NCBI RefSeq assembly: GCF_010692325.1
Contig: NZ_JAAHHW010000058.1
Location: forward strand, 1-40,784
From: Moorena sp. SIO3I8
GTDB lineage: Bacteria > Cyanobacteriota > Cyanobacteriia > Cyanobacteriales > Coleofasciculaceae
Reading direction: 5' to 3'
DNA: 40,784 bases
The position numbers and the translations under genes were made by a program. The notes beneath the pieces were generated by a model that saw only the letters and a list, made by a program, of their open reading frames with translations, was not told the DNA's origin and made no database searches. Below are positions 25,476 to 33,664 of the stretch, in pieces; position 1 is the stretch's first letter; each line of letters opens with the position of its first letter.

Positions 25476-26219
25476 ATGAAAAAGTTATCAAAACTTACGC
25501 TCACAGCTGCCTTAGTTACTTTGGGCACAGTAGGGGCTAATCCCGCTCTAGCTGATACATACTTACTGGATTTTGAAAAGGATGATGCTGGTAAGGTTCT
25601 CAAGGCTGGAACTAAGACAAATATTGGTGAGCAATGGGCAAAATTCGGTGTGCATATAACCAGTAACAAAGGGTCTAATCATCCCTTAAGGTTATTCAAC
25701 AGCAATTGCGGACCTGATTTTGGGATTACATGCAGCGGTGGAGACGCTGACTTAGCCACGGGACCTTCATTTGGTACGAAGCCACAGGGTAATGTTCTAA
25801 TTATCAACGAGAACACAAATGAAGAACCTGACGACTGGGCTGGCGGTGGCATCATTTCCTTTGTTTTTGATCAAGCCGTTTCTGTTGATTACGTCACCCT
25901 TCTAGACATTGATGAGAATCCGAAGAATAAAAACGGATATCTGGAAGCGTTTCTGGAGGATGGCACAACAGAGAAACAATCACTAAAATTTGGCACAGAC
26001 AACTCCCTATCCACTTACGATTTCAGCCATCTTTCTGAGTATTCAGTGACCAAGTTAGATATTAAACTACCAGGAAGTGGTGCGGTCTCTGGCATCAAGT
26101 TTCGCGATTTCCCAGATCCCCCTAAACCTTCTAAGAAAGTTCCCGAACCAACTGCGACATTGGGTCTGTTGATGTTCGGTGCTATGGGTGCCGGGTCAGT
26201 GTTCAAGCGCCATCAGTAA
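25476..26219 (+). CDS. PEP-CTERM sorting domain-containing protein
   Basis: A 247-aa exported protein. The signal peptide is MKKLSKLTLTAALVTLGTVG with cleavage near ALA/DT. The body is a Gly/Asp/Asn-rich beta protein (DFGITCSGGDADLATGP, WAGGGIISFVFDQAVSVDYV) resembling other cyanobacterial PEP-CTERM proteins of unknown function. The end VPEPTATLGLLMFGAMG, then VFKRHQ, is a classic PEP-CTERM sorting tail. ATG 25476 is chosen: GAGGGG lies 10 bases upstream, and the TTG at 25458 would overlap that site. It shares only the sorting tail with the protein at 22261, so they are separate exosortase substrates. A long AT-rich, palindrome-bearing leader suggests regulation. Confidence 0.85.
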   Translation: MKKLSKLTLTAALVTLGTVGANPALADTYLLDFEKDDAGKVLKAGTKTNIGEQWAKFGVHITSNKGSNHPLRLFNSNCGPDFGITCSGGDADLATGPSFGTKPQGNVLIINENTNEEPDDWAGGGIISFVFDQAVSVDYVTLLDIDENPKNKNGYLEAFLEDGTTEKQSLKFGTDNSLSTYDFSHLSEYSVTKLDIKLPGSGAVSGIKFRDFPDPPKPSKKVPEPTATLGLLMFGAMGAGSVFKRHQ

Positions 26220-26387
26220 TACCATCACGCTTTGCCATTAGTAATTAGATGGACTTAGGCTGAGACGATAATGTTTTTTGTTGAGTGTTGAGTGTTAAGT
26301 ATTGAGTGTTGAGTTTTAACCCTTGACGGTTGACTGTCAACAGCCGACAAGTTAGCTTGATTTCTATCGAATGACACTTGATATGAG

Positions 26388-26870
26388 ATGCTTAACAAAA
26401 AACTTTCCTTGACCTTGCTTACAGGTATTATCCTAATCCTGAGTGCTTGCCATCTGATTAGCAAACCCCCTGAACCCAAACCAACTGAGTCTCCTGCTAA
26501 TGTCCAGACCAAGCGAGAAGACTACAAAGCCATTGACCTAGCCAATAAGGCAACACCGGATCAACTGATTGGTGCCGATCCAAAAGCGATCGCATTATCT
26601 ACCTTTGGTCAAAACCAATCACTGTTGATTGAAGGAAACTTCGATCAACAGGTCAAGGTAGATTATCCTAAACCTGATCAGGCGGTAGTCACCATCACTC
26701 AAACCGGTTTACCGGATGACTCTGTACGTGGCATCCGGTATCGTATTGAGTTATCCCCCAAGAAATCAGCCCAAACTGGCAAACAGTGGCAGGTGATGTG
26801 GGCTGGTCAACAGTTTACCTGTCGAGAGGGACGGGGTCATCAGGATTGGTCAACGGAATTTTGCCAGTAA
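26388..26870 (+). CDS. Hypothetical lipoprotein
   Basis: A 160-aa protein with a lipoprotein signal: KKLSLTLLTGIILILSACHL, whose LSAC lipobox (Cys21) predicts attachment to a membrane. A Pro/Lys-rich linker follows (SKPPEPKPTESPANV). The C-terminal domain (residues about 45-160) includes AIALSTFGQNQSLLIEGNF and GKQWQVMWAGQQFTCREGRG. I do not recognise a characterised family. The ATG at 26388 has weak ribosome-binding sequence. The gene is convergent with the YlqD gene and shares a bidirectional hairpin with it. Confidence 0.75.
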   Translation: MLNKKLSLTLLTGIILILSACHLISKPPEPKPTESPANVQTKREDYKAIDLANKATPDQLIGADPKAIALSTFGQNQSLLIEGNFDQQVKVDYPKPDQAVVTITQTGLPDDSVRGIRYRIELSPKKSAQTGKQWQVMWAGQQFTCREGRGHQDWSTEFCQ

Positions 26871-26918
26871 TGGCTGGATCAATGGCAAAGGGGTGAAAGA
26901 CAATACAGAGATTTTTAA

Positions 26919-26958
26919 ACACGGATAGACAGATAAGCAACTATCTGTCTATCCGTGT
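26919..26958. terminator. Bidirectional terminator hairpin
   Basis: A 17-bp perfect stem ACACGGATAGACAGATA (26919-26935) with TATCTGTCTATCCGTGT (26942-26958) and a 6-nt loop. It lies between the convergent lipoprotein and ylqD genes. A TTTAAAAAT follows the stem on the minus strand. Confidence 0.8.
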
Positions 26959-26980
26959 CTATTCATGTCCTGTGTTTCGG

Positions 26981-27430
26981 TTAAATATCACCGCGAATTT
27001 CTTCGATAATCCCATCGCGGAGCAGAATTTCTACGTTCATCTTTTTGACTAGGTTATCTCCCTCTTCGACCCTGAAGAAGCTTTCTAGCTGACCTTGACT
27101 AACTTCTTGGTCGAGTTCGAGGGTTTGGACTTGTTGTAGTTGCTGAAGTTGCTGGTTTTTCTGGTCTAGCAGTTCACTTTTCTTTTGATTGACCTGCATT
27201 TGAATGCTTTCAATTTGTTGCGATACCTGAGGACCAGGAGGATCCATGCTCTGCTTTTTAATCTCAGCGATCGCTTTTTGTCCCTGGATATCAATCTGTT
27301 GCAGTTGGCCGTCGATTTGGTTGATTTGATTTTGTAGTTGTTGCTGAACCTCTTCTTTCCATCGAGGGGTAACGATGGCTTTGATATTAATTGGCCGTTT
27401 CAATAGTAAGTTCTTGTTAGAGTCGTCCAT
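26981..27430 (-). CDS. YlqD family protein
   Basis: A protein of about 149 aa with the YlqD (PF11068) pattern: LLLKRPINIKAIVTPRWKEE at the N-terminus, then a long Gln-rich coiled coil (residues about 25-115, LQQLQQVQTLELDQEV), then a small beta domain (FFRVEEGDNLVKKMNVEILL). The function of the family is unknown. I start at ATG 27430 (MDDSNKNLL). A TTG at 27487 would add 19 residues without family match. The gene ends 23 bp from the hairpin terminator. Confidence 0.87.
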   Translation of the reverse strand: MDDSNKNLLLKRPINIKAIVTPRWKEEVQQQLQNQINQIDGQLQQIDIQGQKAIAEIKKQSMDPPGPQVSQQIESIQMQVNQKKSELLDQKNQQLQQLQQVQTLELDQEVSQGQLESFFRVEEGDNLVKKMNVEILLRDGIIEEIRGDI

Positions 27431-27526
27431 ATGCGTTCCACTATCTAAGTTTGAGGGATTGAGAGTTTGACTGGTTATATTACTCAATAATTCTTAAAAA
27501 GAAGATTGAGGTTCAGTCTCAAGGTT

Positions 27527-27610
27527 CGAGGCCCGCACCTCTAAACCTTCTAACGTTTTAACAGAAACTCGCGGAATTCCCCACCTTCTTTGACGGTGGG
27601 GATGGATAGC
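27527..27610 (+). mobile_element. Possible right-end relic of an IS200/IS605 (TnpB-type) element
   Basis: GAATTCCCCACCTTCTTTGA with GGTGGGG (stem 27579-27585/27595-27601), preceded by a short frame ending in CTAACGTTTTAA, resembles the 3' end region of cyanobacterial TnpB elements, where the hairpin belongs to the omega RNA. No TnpB catalytic motif remains. The identification is from pattern memory. Confidence 0.4.
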
Positions 27611-27620
27611 CAGACTACGG

Positions 27621-27664
27621 AGGCGCGCTTTCCGTTTGAAGAATTAAATTACGGGGTCGCGCCT
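27621..27664. repeat. GGTGCG hairpin element, copy E
   Basis: Variant ends AGGCGCGCTTTCCG and GGTCGCGCCT flank GAAGAATTAAATTACGG. It lies directly after the TnpB-type relic. Confidence 0.6.
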
Positions 27665-27675
27665 CAACTTACGAC

Positions 27676-28090
27676 GATTCGTGATATAATCTACTTGGTC
27701 GCTGACCCGCCTGACTGACTAAAAGGCTACCTTATGAAAGGTTTACAAAGTACGCTTCAGAGCTCAGGGAAGAGACTTGCCCCGGCTGGTTAGCCATAGA
27801 GCTGTAATTCCATGGTAAGTCTGTCGTAAAAGTTATACGTCGATAGAAGGCGGATGTCTGCCTGTGGACGCTGAGTAAGACCAATTCCAGCAGGCGATAT
27901 TTTGAATGGCCGGGTTCCCCGGCCATTCAAAAGCTCCTCCCTCTGGTTTAGGCGTCGGGGACGCGCGCGGGAAACCCGTTCGCGTAGCGTCGGCTTAGCC
28001 GATAAGACGAATAAGACCGTCCCTGAATTGACCTGAGAATGGGAGCAATCCCATGGCCTTTGGTCAAGCAGGTTGGGGTACTTCACCTTT
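27676..28090. other. Structured gene-free stretch, possible non-coding RNA
   Basis: About 415 bp between the TnpB-type relic and the acyl-ACP synthetase gene. An extended -10-like TGATATAAT lies at about 27678-27686. A 15-bp perfect hairpin with a 3-nt loop (TTTTGAATGGCCGGG at 27900-27914, complement at 27918-27932) and further inverted pairs (GTCGGCTTAGCCGA near 27988) follow. Open frames here (98 and 64 codons, minus strand) overlap each other and have no family pattern. I could not match it to 6S, tmRNA, RNase P, SRP RNA or a group II intron domain V. It may be a regulatory or mobile-element RNA. Confidence 0.35.
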
Positions 28091-28101
28091 CTTACCCTCG
28101 A

Positions 28102-30081
28102 TTAAGCAAACATGCCGTCAATGATAGCGCGATAGCGTTCGGTGACTACAGGTCGTCGGATTTTAAAGGTTTGAGTCATCATGCCATTTTCCTGGGAAAA
28201 CGGCTCTAGAATCAGCCTAAAGGTGCTAATACGGTCATCTGGCCGATAACCTGGGCGATTTTTGACTTCTCGGTTTAATTCAGTCCGGTATAAAGTCTGA
28301 ACCTCTTTAAGATTTAAATCAACATCTGGAGCAAATACGTCAAGGGGAAGATTTTGACCCGCTGCCCACCCTTGTAAGGCATCTAAATTTGGTACTATTA
28401 AAGCACCCAATGCCTTTTGGTCTTGACCTAACAGGATAATCTGGTCAATGTAAGCACTACGCAAACAAGCATCTTCTATCGGTTGTGGCTCAATATTTTC
28501 CCCATTGGTGAGAACTATAGTATCTTTGGCTCTGCCAGTTAGGACTAAATCATTCTGGGGGGTAACCCAACCTAAATCCCCTGTATTAAACCACCGGTCT
28601 AGATCAATTGCCTTAGCAGTAGCTTCTGGTTTGTGATAATACTCCTGCATCACCTGTGGTCCTTTTACCATCACCAACCCTCGTTGACCTTGGGGTAAAG
28701 GCTGATGAGTCTTAGGGTCAACAATCCGGATTTGAGTGTCCGGTAAAGGTGGTCCAGCACTAAAACGCAGGTTACGATACGAACGCCTAGCATTAGTAAC
28801 GGGAGAGGTTTCGGTTAACCCATAGCCTACTAGGACTTCGACACCAATAATCTCAAAGAAGTTATCCAAGTGCCGAGCTAAGGAACCCCCACCACTAACG
28901 ACTTGCTTGATTTGTCCCCCAGTGGCTTCCCGGACTTTTTGATAAACTAGTTTATTAGCCAATTGATGAACCGGCCATAAATAGGAAGCTTGCACTGTGG
29001 CCAATAGTTTTTGGATAGGTGTTGGATTTAAATTATCTAAGGTCAACCCCTGAGCAAGCCGCCGTGCATCAATGTAGCGTTGACTGTACCCTAGCAGGTT
29101 TTGGACTAATTTCTGCTTACCTTCCGGTTGCTCACGAAACTGCTTTTGCACCCCCTCATAGATCGATTCCCACAGTCGCGGTACTCCGACCATAAAGTTA
29201 GGTTTGAAGGTTTTAAGGTCTTTTTTGACATGGCGCAGGTTGGTGTAAATCTGGGTGCAACCCTGAGATAATAGAAAATACTCCGCTGAGCGTTCGTAGG
29301 CGTGCCAGGTAGGCAGGATAGAAAGAACGCGATCGCCTTTTTCAATTTCTATTACTGTACCAAGGGTGTTGACCTGATGCAGGAGATTACCATGGCTCAG
29401 CATCACCCCTTTGGGTTTACCTGTGGTACCAGAGGTATATAGCAGAGTTGCCAAGGTTTCCCGGTTGTGGTTAGCTTTGGTAAGAGACCGAGATGCCCCG
29501 GCTTCCATGAGTTGAGTATAGTTAACAATTTGTCGGGATGATCCGGTCGATAGTGGTTGTTCTTCAGAAAGGAGAATCACTAATTTAATCGGTAGCCCAT
29601 CCAAGCGATCGCCTAATTTTTCCAAAGTTTTGAGGTTTTCTAGCACTACAGCAGTGCTACCGCTATCTTCGAGAATATAAAGCAATTCCTGCCGTTCTGC
29701 TTGACCTGAGCGCACCACATTTACTGCTCCTGCAGTCATGATACCCTGATCGGCAACTAGCCATCGAGGAGAATTATCAGCAAATAACGCAATTCGGGTA
29801 GGAATACCCTTCTCATCCAGTGTTGGCTGGAAGCCTAGGGATTGTAATCCAGCCGCAAATTGCTCGATTTGCTCGTGCAACTGGGTATAGGTCAGGGTCG
29901 AAGCTGGAGCACCATGAGCTCCCACAGCGTGAGGGTCTTGCAGAGCAATGATTGACCCAAAGCGTTGGGCAGCAAGGGGCCAAATTTCTGGTATCGACTG
30001 TAGTGAAGAGTAATCAGCAACACGCCTGAGGTAAACTCTCTCTTGTTGTCTAAGGCGTTCTGCATACTGGTTTTTCGACAT
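28102..30081 (-). CDS. aas: Acyl-ACP / long-chain acyl-CoA synthetase (AMP-binding)
   Basis: Activates free fatty acids with ATP and loads them onto ACP (or CoA), recycling membrane fatty acids. The 659-aa protein has the AMP-binding signature LLYTSGTTGKPKGVMLSHGN, YGLTETSPVTNARR, the FNTGDLGWVTPQNDLVLTGR block and the hinge and catalytic end (MMTQTFKIRRPVVTERY). The adenylation core has insertions typical of the Slr1609-type cyanobacterial acyl-ACP synthetases. ACP versus CoA specificity cannot be read directly. ATG 30081 gives a typical N-terminus. Downstream lies the structured stretch at 27676-28090. Confidence 0.9.
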   Translation of the reverse strand: MSKNQYAERLRQQERVYLRRVADYSSLQSIPEIWPLAAQRFGSIIALQDPHAVGAHGAPASTLTYTQLHEQIEQFAAGLQSLGFQPTLDEKGIPTRIALFADNSPRWLVADQGIMTAGAVNVVRSGQAERQELLYILEDSGSTAVVLENLKTLEKLGDRLDGLPIKLVILLSEEQPLSTGSSRQIVNYTQLMEAGASRSLTKANHNRETLATLLYTSGTTGKPKGVMLSHGNLLHQVNTLGTVIEIEKGDRVLSILPTWHAYERSAEYFLLSQGCTQIYTNLRHVKKDLKTFKPNFMVGVPRLWESIYEGVQKQFREQPEGKQKLVQNLLGYSQRYIDARRLAQGLTLDNLNPTPIQKLLATVQASYLWPVHQLANKLVYQKVREATGGQIKQVVSGGGSLARHLDNFFEIIGVEVLVGYGLTETSPVTNARRSYRNLRFSAGPPLPDTQIRIVDPKTHQPLPQGQRGLVMVKGPQVMQEYYHKPEATAKAIDLDRWFNTGDLGWVTPQNDLVLTGRAKDTIVLTNGENIEPQPIEDACLRSAYIDQIILLGQDQKALGALIVPNLDALQGWAAGQNLPLDVFAPDVDLNLKEVQTLYRTELNREVKNRPGYRPDDRISTFRLILEPFSQENGMMTQTFKIRRPVVTERYRAIIDGMFA

Positions 30082-30232
30082 TCATCAACTCCCTGATTCC
30101 TTAGGTAGCTCTTTCTACCATACTCTTATGCTCAGAGGTGATTGGCAGTGTTGAGTGGACACTATAGTTTCTGTCTTAGATGAAGTCTGGTTAATCACTC
30201 GTAGAATAATCCACACTCACCAGAGTTACCAA

Positions 30233-30296
30233 AGTCCAATCTACTACTATAACTTGTCCCCACACCCGGTCACCCTACCCCCTACCCCCCATTGAA
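30233..30296 (+). repeat. 64-bp direct repeat, copy 1
   Basis: Starts AGTCCAATCTACTACTATAA and continues through CACACCCGGTCACCCTACC to CCATTGAA. Copy 2 at 30620-30683 differs at one position. The 3' part is GGGGGTA-type STRR on the other strand. Confidence 0.85.
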
Positions 30297-30619
30297 TACC
30301 CCAGCATCCTATGCCCTAAGCATGAGCGATCGCGTGGTAATCTCAGTAAAAATTCATGGTGTACTACTCGAAAAATTCATCTGGCATCAGTTTAATAGCA
30401 TCTAAGGGTGAGGCAAGGTATTCTACCGTTGCTTGCCTGAAGACAAATTCGAACAAAAGCCTGCAACAGCGCGTTAATTCCAAATCCACTATTATCAGTC
30501 CCTTCGGGACAGGGGGTAGGGTGTAGGGGGTAGGGGGTAGGGGAAAAACTGTCCCTTACTCATAGGGGTCTAATACCCCGCCTAAAAACTTTGTTTTAGG
30601 GGCAAACAAGTTTAGTAGT

Positions 30620-30683
30620 AGTCCAATCTACTACTATAACTTGTCCCCACACCCGGTCACCCTACCCCCTACCCCCAATTGAA
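30620..30683 (+). repeat. 64-bp direct repeat, copy 2
   Basis: Identical to 30233-30296 except for one base (A for C at 30677). Separated from copy 1 by about 320 bp that include GGGGGTA heptamers. Confidence 0.85.
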
Positions 30684-30940
30684 AGCTTCCCTGTAGCCTA
30701 AACCAATAATAAATAGCGGCTAGACATAGGCGAAGCCTTCTCGAAGATGACACAGTCCGCGCTTCGCTGACTAGATGATCAAAATAATCAACGGGGTTTT
30801 AAACCGGGATTTGGTATCAGACGATACATGAATTTTGTAGCATTAAAGCTCAACTGAGGAACTATACTGGTTCAGAATTAGTTTTCAATTTCCACCCTAC
30901 TATAAATAGCATTACCATCTTTGCCAAGTAAAGGATTCTG

Positions 30941-31909
30941 ATGACCTATCTCGAAACAACTGCTGAATTTTATTCTGAAGTCGCCCAAACACCCCAAGTT
31001 GGTTTGTGTTGTGTCCAAAGTAGCCCCTTACAACTGCCAGGACTGAAAATTCCTCCACTGATGGCGGAGATGAATTATGGCTGCGGTACTACGGTACATC
31101 CCACAGAACTCAGCAATCAGCCAACTGTCCTCTATGTCGGTGTTGGTGGTGGCTTGGAGGCGTTACAATTTGCTTATTTTTCCCAACGTCCAGGGGGTGT
31201 GATTGCTGTTGAGCCAGTTCAGGCCATGCGGGAGGCGGCTACCCGTAACCTGAAGATTGCTGCTGAAGACAATTCCTGGTTTGACCAAAGTTTTGTGGAA
31301 ATTCGGGAAGGGGATGCCTTTGCCCTACCTATGCCAGATGATTCTGTAGATGTGGTTGCTCAGAATTGCCTATTCAACATCTTTGAACCGGCTGACCTGA
31401 TGAAGGCACTCAAAGAAGCCTATCGAGTCTTAAAACCAGGTGGACGACTCTTAATGAGTGACCCGATTGCAACTCGTCCGATTCCACCCCATCTACAGGA
31501 AGATGAGCGGCTACGAGCTATGTGTCTGTCTGGTGCGCTCACTTATCAATCCTATGTCCAGCACTTGGTCAAGTCAGGTTTTGGTCAAGTAGAAATTCGC
31601 GCAAAGCGTCCCTATCGGCTTCTGGATTGCCAAAACTACAACCTCGAAGAACCCCTGTTGCTGGAAAGTCTGGATTCTGTTTCTTTCAAAGTTGTGATCC
31701 CAGAAGATGGAGCATGCATTTTTACTGGCAAGACAGCAACTTACATGGGTGCGGAAGAGTTTTTTGATGACAATGCCGGACACATCCTCTCCCGTGGTGT
31801 GCCAGCCGCTGTTTGTGATAAAACAGCTGGGAAATTAGGAAAGGTGAATCCAGAAGAAATCTTAATCACCGATTCAACTTGGCACTATGTTGGTGGTGGT
31901 TGTTGTTAG
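30941..31909 (+). CDS. arsM: Arsenite S-adenosylmethionine methyltransferase (arsenosugar pathway)
   Basis: Methylates arsenite to dimethylated species, the first stage of arsenosugar formation. The 322-aa protein has Cys23-Cys24 in VGLCCVQSS and Cys48 in MNYGCGTT, SAM motif I VLYVGVGGGLEA, motif AVEPVQAM and the IREGDAFALPMPDDSVDVV block. The C-terminus ends GGGCC. This arrangement matches the ArsM type associated with ArsS. AAAGGA lies 6 bp before ATG 30941. arsS follows after 76 bp, separated by palindromes, and a cysteine-rich ArsR closes the set, so the three genes form an arsenic unit. Confidence 0.9.
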   Translation: MTYLETTAEFYSEVAQTPQVGLCCVQSSPLQLPGLKIPPLMAEMNYGCGTTVHPTELSNQPTVLYVGVGGGLEALQFAYFSQRPGGVIAVEPVQAMREAATRNLKIAAEDNSWFDQSFVEIREGDAFALPMPDDSVDVVAQNCLFNIFEPADLMKALKEAYRVLKPGGRLLMSDPIATRPIPPHLQEDERLRAMCLSGALTYQSYVQHLVKSGFGQVEIRAKRPYRLLDCQNYNLEEPLLLESLDSVSFKVVIPEDGACIFTGKTATYMGAEEFFDDNAGHILSRGVPAAVCDKTAGKLGKVNPEEILITDSTWHYVGGGCC

Positions 31910-31920
31910 AGGTGAAGGAT

Positions 31921-31959
31921 AAAGTCTGTTCGCGAACAGACTTTAGACTTAATAAGTCT
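31921..31959. promoter_or_regulatory. 24-bp perfect palindrome between arsM and arsS
   Basis: Half-site AAAGTCTGTTCG then its complement give a perfect palindrome at 31921-31944. A second, AGACTTA-A-TAAGTCT, follows at 31945-31959. It lies 11 bp after the arsM stop and 26 bp before arsS. It could be a terminator-like or processing hairpin, or a protein-binding site. Confidence 0.55.
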
Positions 31960-31985
31960 CACAATCCCAAGGCGATAAAACTATT

Positions 31986-32981
31986 ATGATTAAAACAGAA
32001 GTTTCAGCGGTTACACCGTTCCGCAAAAAACTGCAAGCTCCCTTAAGTAAACAGCCAATCACGGTTTTACAAATTAATCTTGGTAAACGTTGTAATCTAG
32101 CTTGTGCTCACTGCCATGTGGAAGCTGGTCCTAAACGAACTGAAGAACTTTCTCCAGAAATTTGTGACCAGCTGATTACGCTGATTCATCAGTTTCCTCA
32201 AATTAAGACAATTGACTTGACTGGTGGTGCGCCAGAGATGAACTATGGCTTTAAGCCATTAGTTGAAGCAGCATGGGAAACCGGAAAGGAGGTGATTGTT
32301 CGGTCAAATTTGACCATTTATTTTGAACCAGGATATGAGGATATACCTGACTATTTCGCTAAGCACCAATTACGAGTAGTGGCTTCTTTGCCTTGTTATA
32401 TCGGAGATAATGTAGATAAAATGCGCGGCAAGGGGGTTTACGATCGTTCGATTCGGGCGATTCAATGGCTCAATCGGTTGGGCTATGGGAGAAACCCCAA
32501 ATTAATTATTGATTTGGTCTATAATCCTTCCTTGCCAAGGAGTGAAAAATTTTCTATGACTCCTAATCAGCTTAACTTGGAGAAGGATTATAAAATGTTC
32601 CTAAAAGAACATTTTGATATTAACTTCAACCAGCTATTTACAATTACCAATATCCCCGTTGGTAGAACAAAGTTTTATTTACAACGTACCAAGCTATATG
32701 CTCCCTATATGGCGTTTCTAGAAAATAGTTTCAATGCCAGTACGGTGCAGCATTTGATGTGTCGCAATGAACTGTCTATTGACTATCTGGGTAATGTCTA
32801 CGATTGCGATTTTAATCAGATGGAAAATGTAGCAGCAACGTCTGACACTGGAGAAAGGTTGACAGTTAGTAAACTTCTCGAAGCAGGAAGTTTAGACATA
32901 ATTGAGGAAATTCGTACCGCTTCCTATTGCTATGGCTGTACAGCAGGGTCTGGTTCCAGTTGTGGTGGTGCTTTGATTTGA
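31986..32981 (+). CDS. arsS: Arsenosugar biosynthesis radical SAM protein ArsS
   Basis: A radical SAM enzyme thought to attach the 5'-deoxyadenosyl group to dimethylated arsenic. The 331-aa protein has the [4Fe-4S] motif CNLACAHC (C36, C40, C43) in NLGKRCNLACAHCHVE, and DLTGGAPEM in the SAM domain. The C-terminal DUF3641-type region ends with CYGCTAGSGSSCGGALI. Family identity is strong by order and motifs and by position directly after arsM. The start ATG 31986 has only AAGG about 16 bases upstream. Translation may couple to arsM through the intervening palindrome-bearing leader. Confidence 0.92.
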   Translation: MIKTEVSAVTPFRKKLQAPLSKQPITVLQINLGKRCNLACAHCHVEAGPKRTEELSPEICDQLITLIHQFPQIKTIDLTGGAPEMNYGFKPLVEAAWETGKEVIVRSNLTIYFEPGYEDIPDYFAKHQLRVVASLPCYIGDNVDKMRGKGVYDRSIRAIQWLNRLGYGRNPKLIIDLVYNPSLPRSEKFSMTPNQLNLEKDYKMFLKEHFDINFNQLFTITNIPVGRTKFYLQRTKLYAPYMAFLENSFNASTVQHLMCRNELSIDYLGNVYDCDFNQMENVAATSDTGERLTVSKLLEAGSLDIIEEIRTASYCYGCTAGSGSSCGGALI

Positions 32982-33003
32982 TCCAATCAGAGTTTTTTTT
33001 GAT

Positions 33004-33027
33004 TATAATATGAATGAATTTTCATAT
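33004..33027 (+). promoter_or_regulatory. Candidate arsR promoter with overlapping operator
   Basis: A consensus -10 TATAAT (33004-33009) overlaps an inverted repeat ATATGAA-6-TTCATAT (33008-33027). This layout fits autorepression by an ArsR/SmtB protein. The 7-6-7 spacing resembles ArsR-type sites, but no direct consensus match was checked. A clear -35 was not found. Confidence 0.5.
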
Positions 33028-33061
33028 CAATGATAATTCAACTGCTGAGAATAGCTGAATC

Positions 33062-33367
33062 ATGAACTTAAAAAGTCCATCATCTCAAGCCTTCTGTGTC
33101 CGTAAGCTGAAAGTTTTAGCGGACAACACTCGTCTGACTGTTCTGGAAATCCTGATGGAAGGACCAAAACATGTTGGGGAGCTCAAGGCTGTGTTGGGAA
33201 TAGAGCAAAGCCTGCTATCCCATCATCTCAGAGTTTTGCGGGATGAGGGATTTGTTAGGGCGACGCGAGATGGTAAGGCGGTGCTTTATCAGTGTTCGCT
33301 AACCATTCGGCAAGGAAATGGTAATAGAGCAATTGATTTGGGATGTTGTTGCCTATGTTTTGATTAA
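33062..33367 (+). CDS. arsR: ArsR family metalloregulator
   Basis: A 101-aa winged-helix repressor. The body LKVLADNTRLTVLEILMEGP and the recognition helix IEQSLLSHHLRVLRDEGF are the ArsR/SmtB fold, with the wing VRATRDGKAVLYQC. Cys12 (AFCVRK) and a C-terminal GCCCLC cluster supply likely arsenite-binding thiols, unlike the classic CxC in the recognition helix. It probably represses its own promoter and the arsM-arsS genes in the absence of arsenite. It lies 80 bp after arsS. The pst genes start about 300 bp downstream. Confidence 0.9.
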   Translation: MNLKSPSSQAFCVRKLKVLADNTRLTVLEILMEGPKHVGELKAVLGIEQSLLSHHLRVLRDEGFVRATRDGKAVLYQCSLTIRQGNGNRAIDLGCCCLCFD

Positions 33368-33664
33368 CAAAGTGCTGAGTAATTGCTCAGTTTTAAGTTG
33401 TCAGTTATATAGCGTATGTATCTCGGTTGTGAACACACGTATTGCAGGAAAAGGCTTGCATACAATAGGCATGCTAGCAATAGGGGCAAGAAATCTCACT
33501 TTTATTGTCAAATCAAAAAAGTCCTTTTAGGTTTACATCTCAAATACAAACCTTATATCAAGTCTGGCGGATTTGAAATTATTGAGCAATCCAGCAATTA
33601 TAACTGAGCAATTATAACTGAGCACTCTCATTATTTTATAGATAAGATGACTGACTGATGATTG
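33368..33664. other. Gene-free leader before pstS
   Basis: About 300 bp. A 14-bp perfect tandem repeat (GCAATTATAACTGA at 33594-33607 and 33608-33621) lies 44 bp before the pstS ATG. It is not spaced like the known Pho box (8-bp repeats 11 bp apart). Two short frames here have no family pattern and are rejected. Confidence 0.4.

Larger units (their letters stand above)
30082..30940. other. 860-bp gene-free region with a long direct repeat
   Basis: It contains a 64-bp direct repeat, one mismatch (30233-30296 and 30620-30683). It also holds GGGGGTA heptamers at about 30508-30545 and the arsM leader (about 30840-30940) with AAAGGA before the ATG. In the second copy, TAGTAGTAG precedes the repeat and pairs with CTACTACTA. 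No gene was found. Confidence 0.6.

Noticed and set aside
27520-27545. tRNA T-arm-like GGTTCGAGGCCCGCACC
   Set aside because: No matching acceptor, D-arm or anticodon structure could be found around it.
27732-28086. Two overlapping minus-strand frames (64 and 98 aa)
   Set aside because: They overlap in different frames, lack ribosome sites and motifs, and cover strong hairpins; an RNA or relic is more likely.
33318-33607. Two short frames downstream of arsR
   Set aside because: No family pattern, poor start contexts and overlap with arsR in one case.
33594-33621. Pho box upstream of pstS
   Set aside because: The tandem repeat has a 14-bp period, not the 8-bp units at 11-bp spacing known for cyanobacterial Pho boxes.
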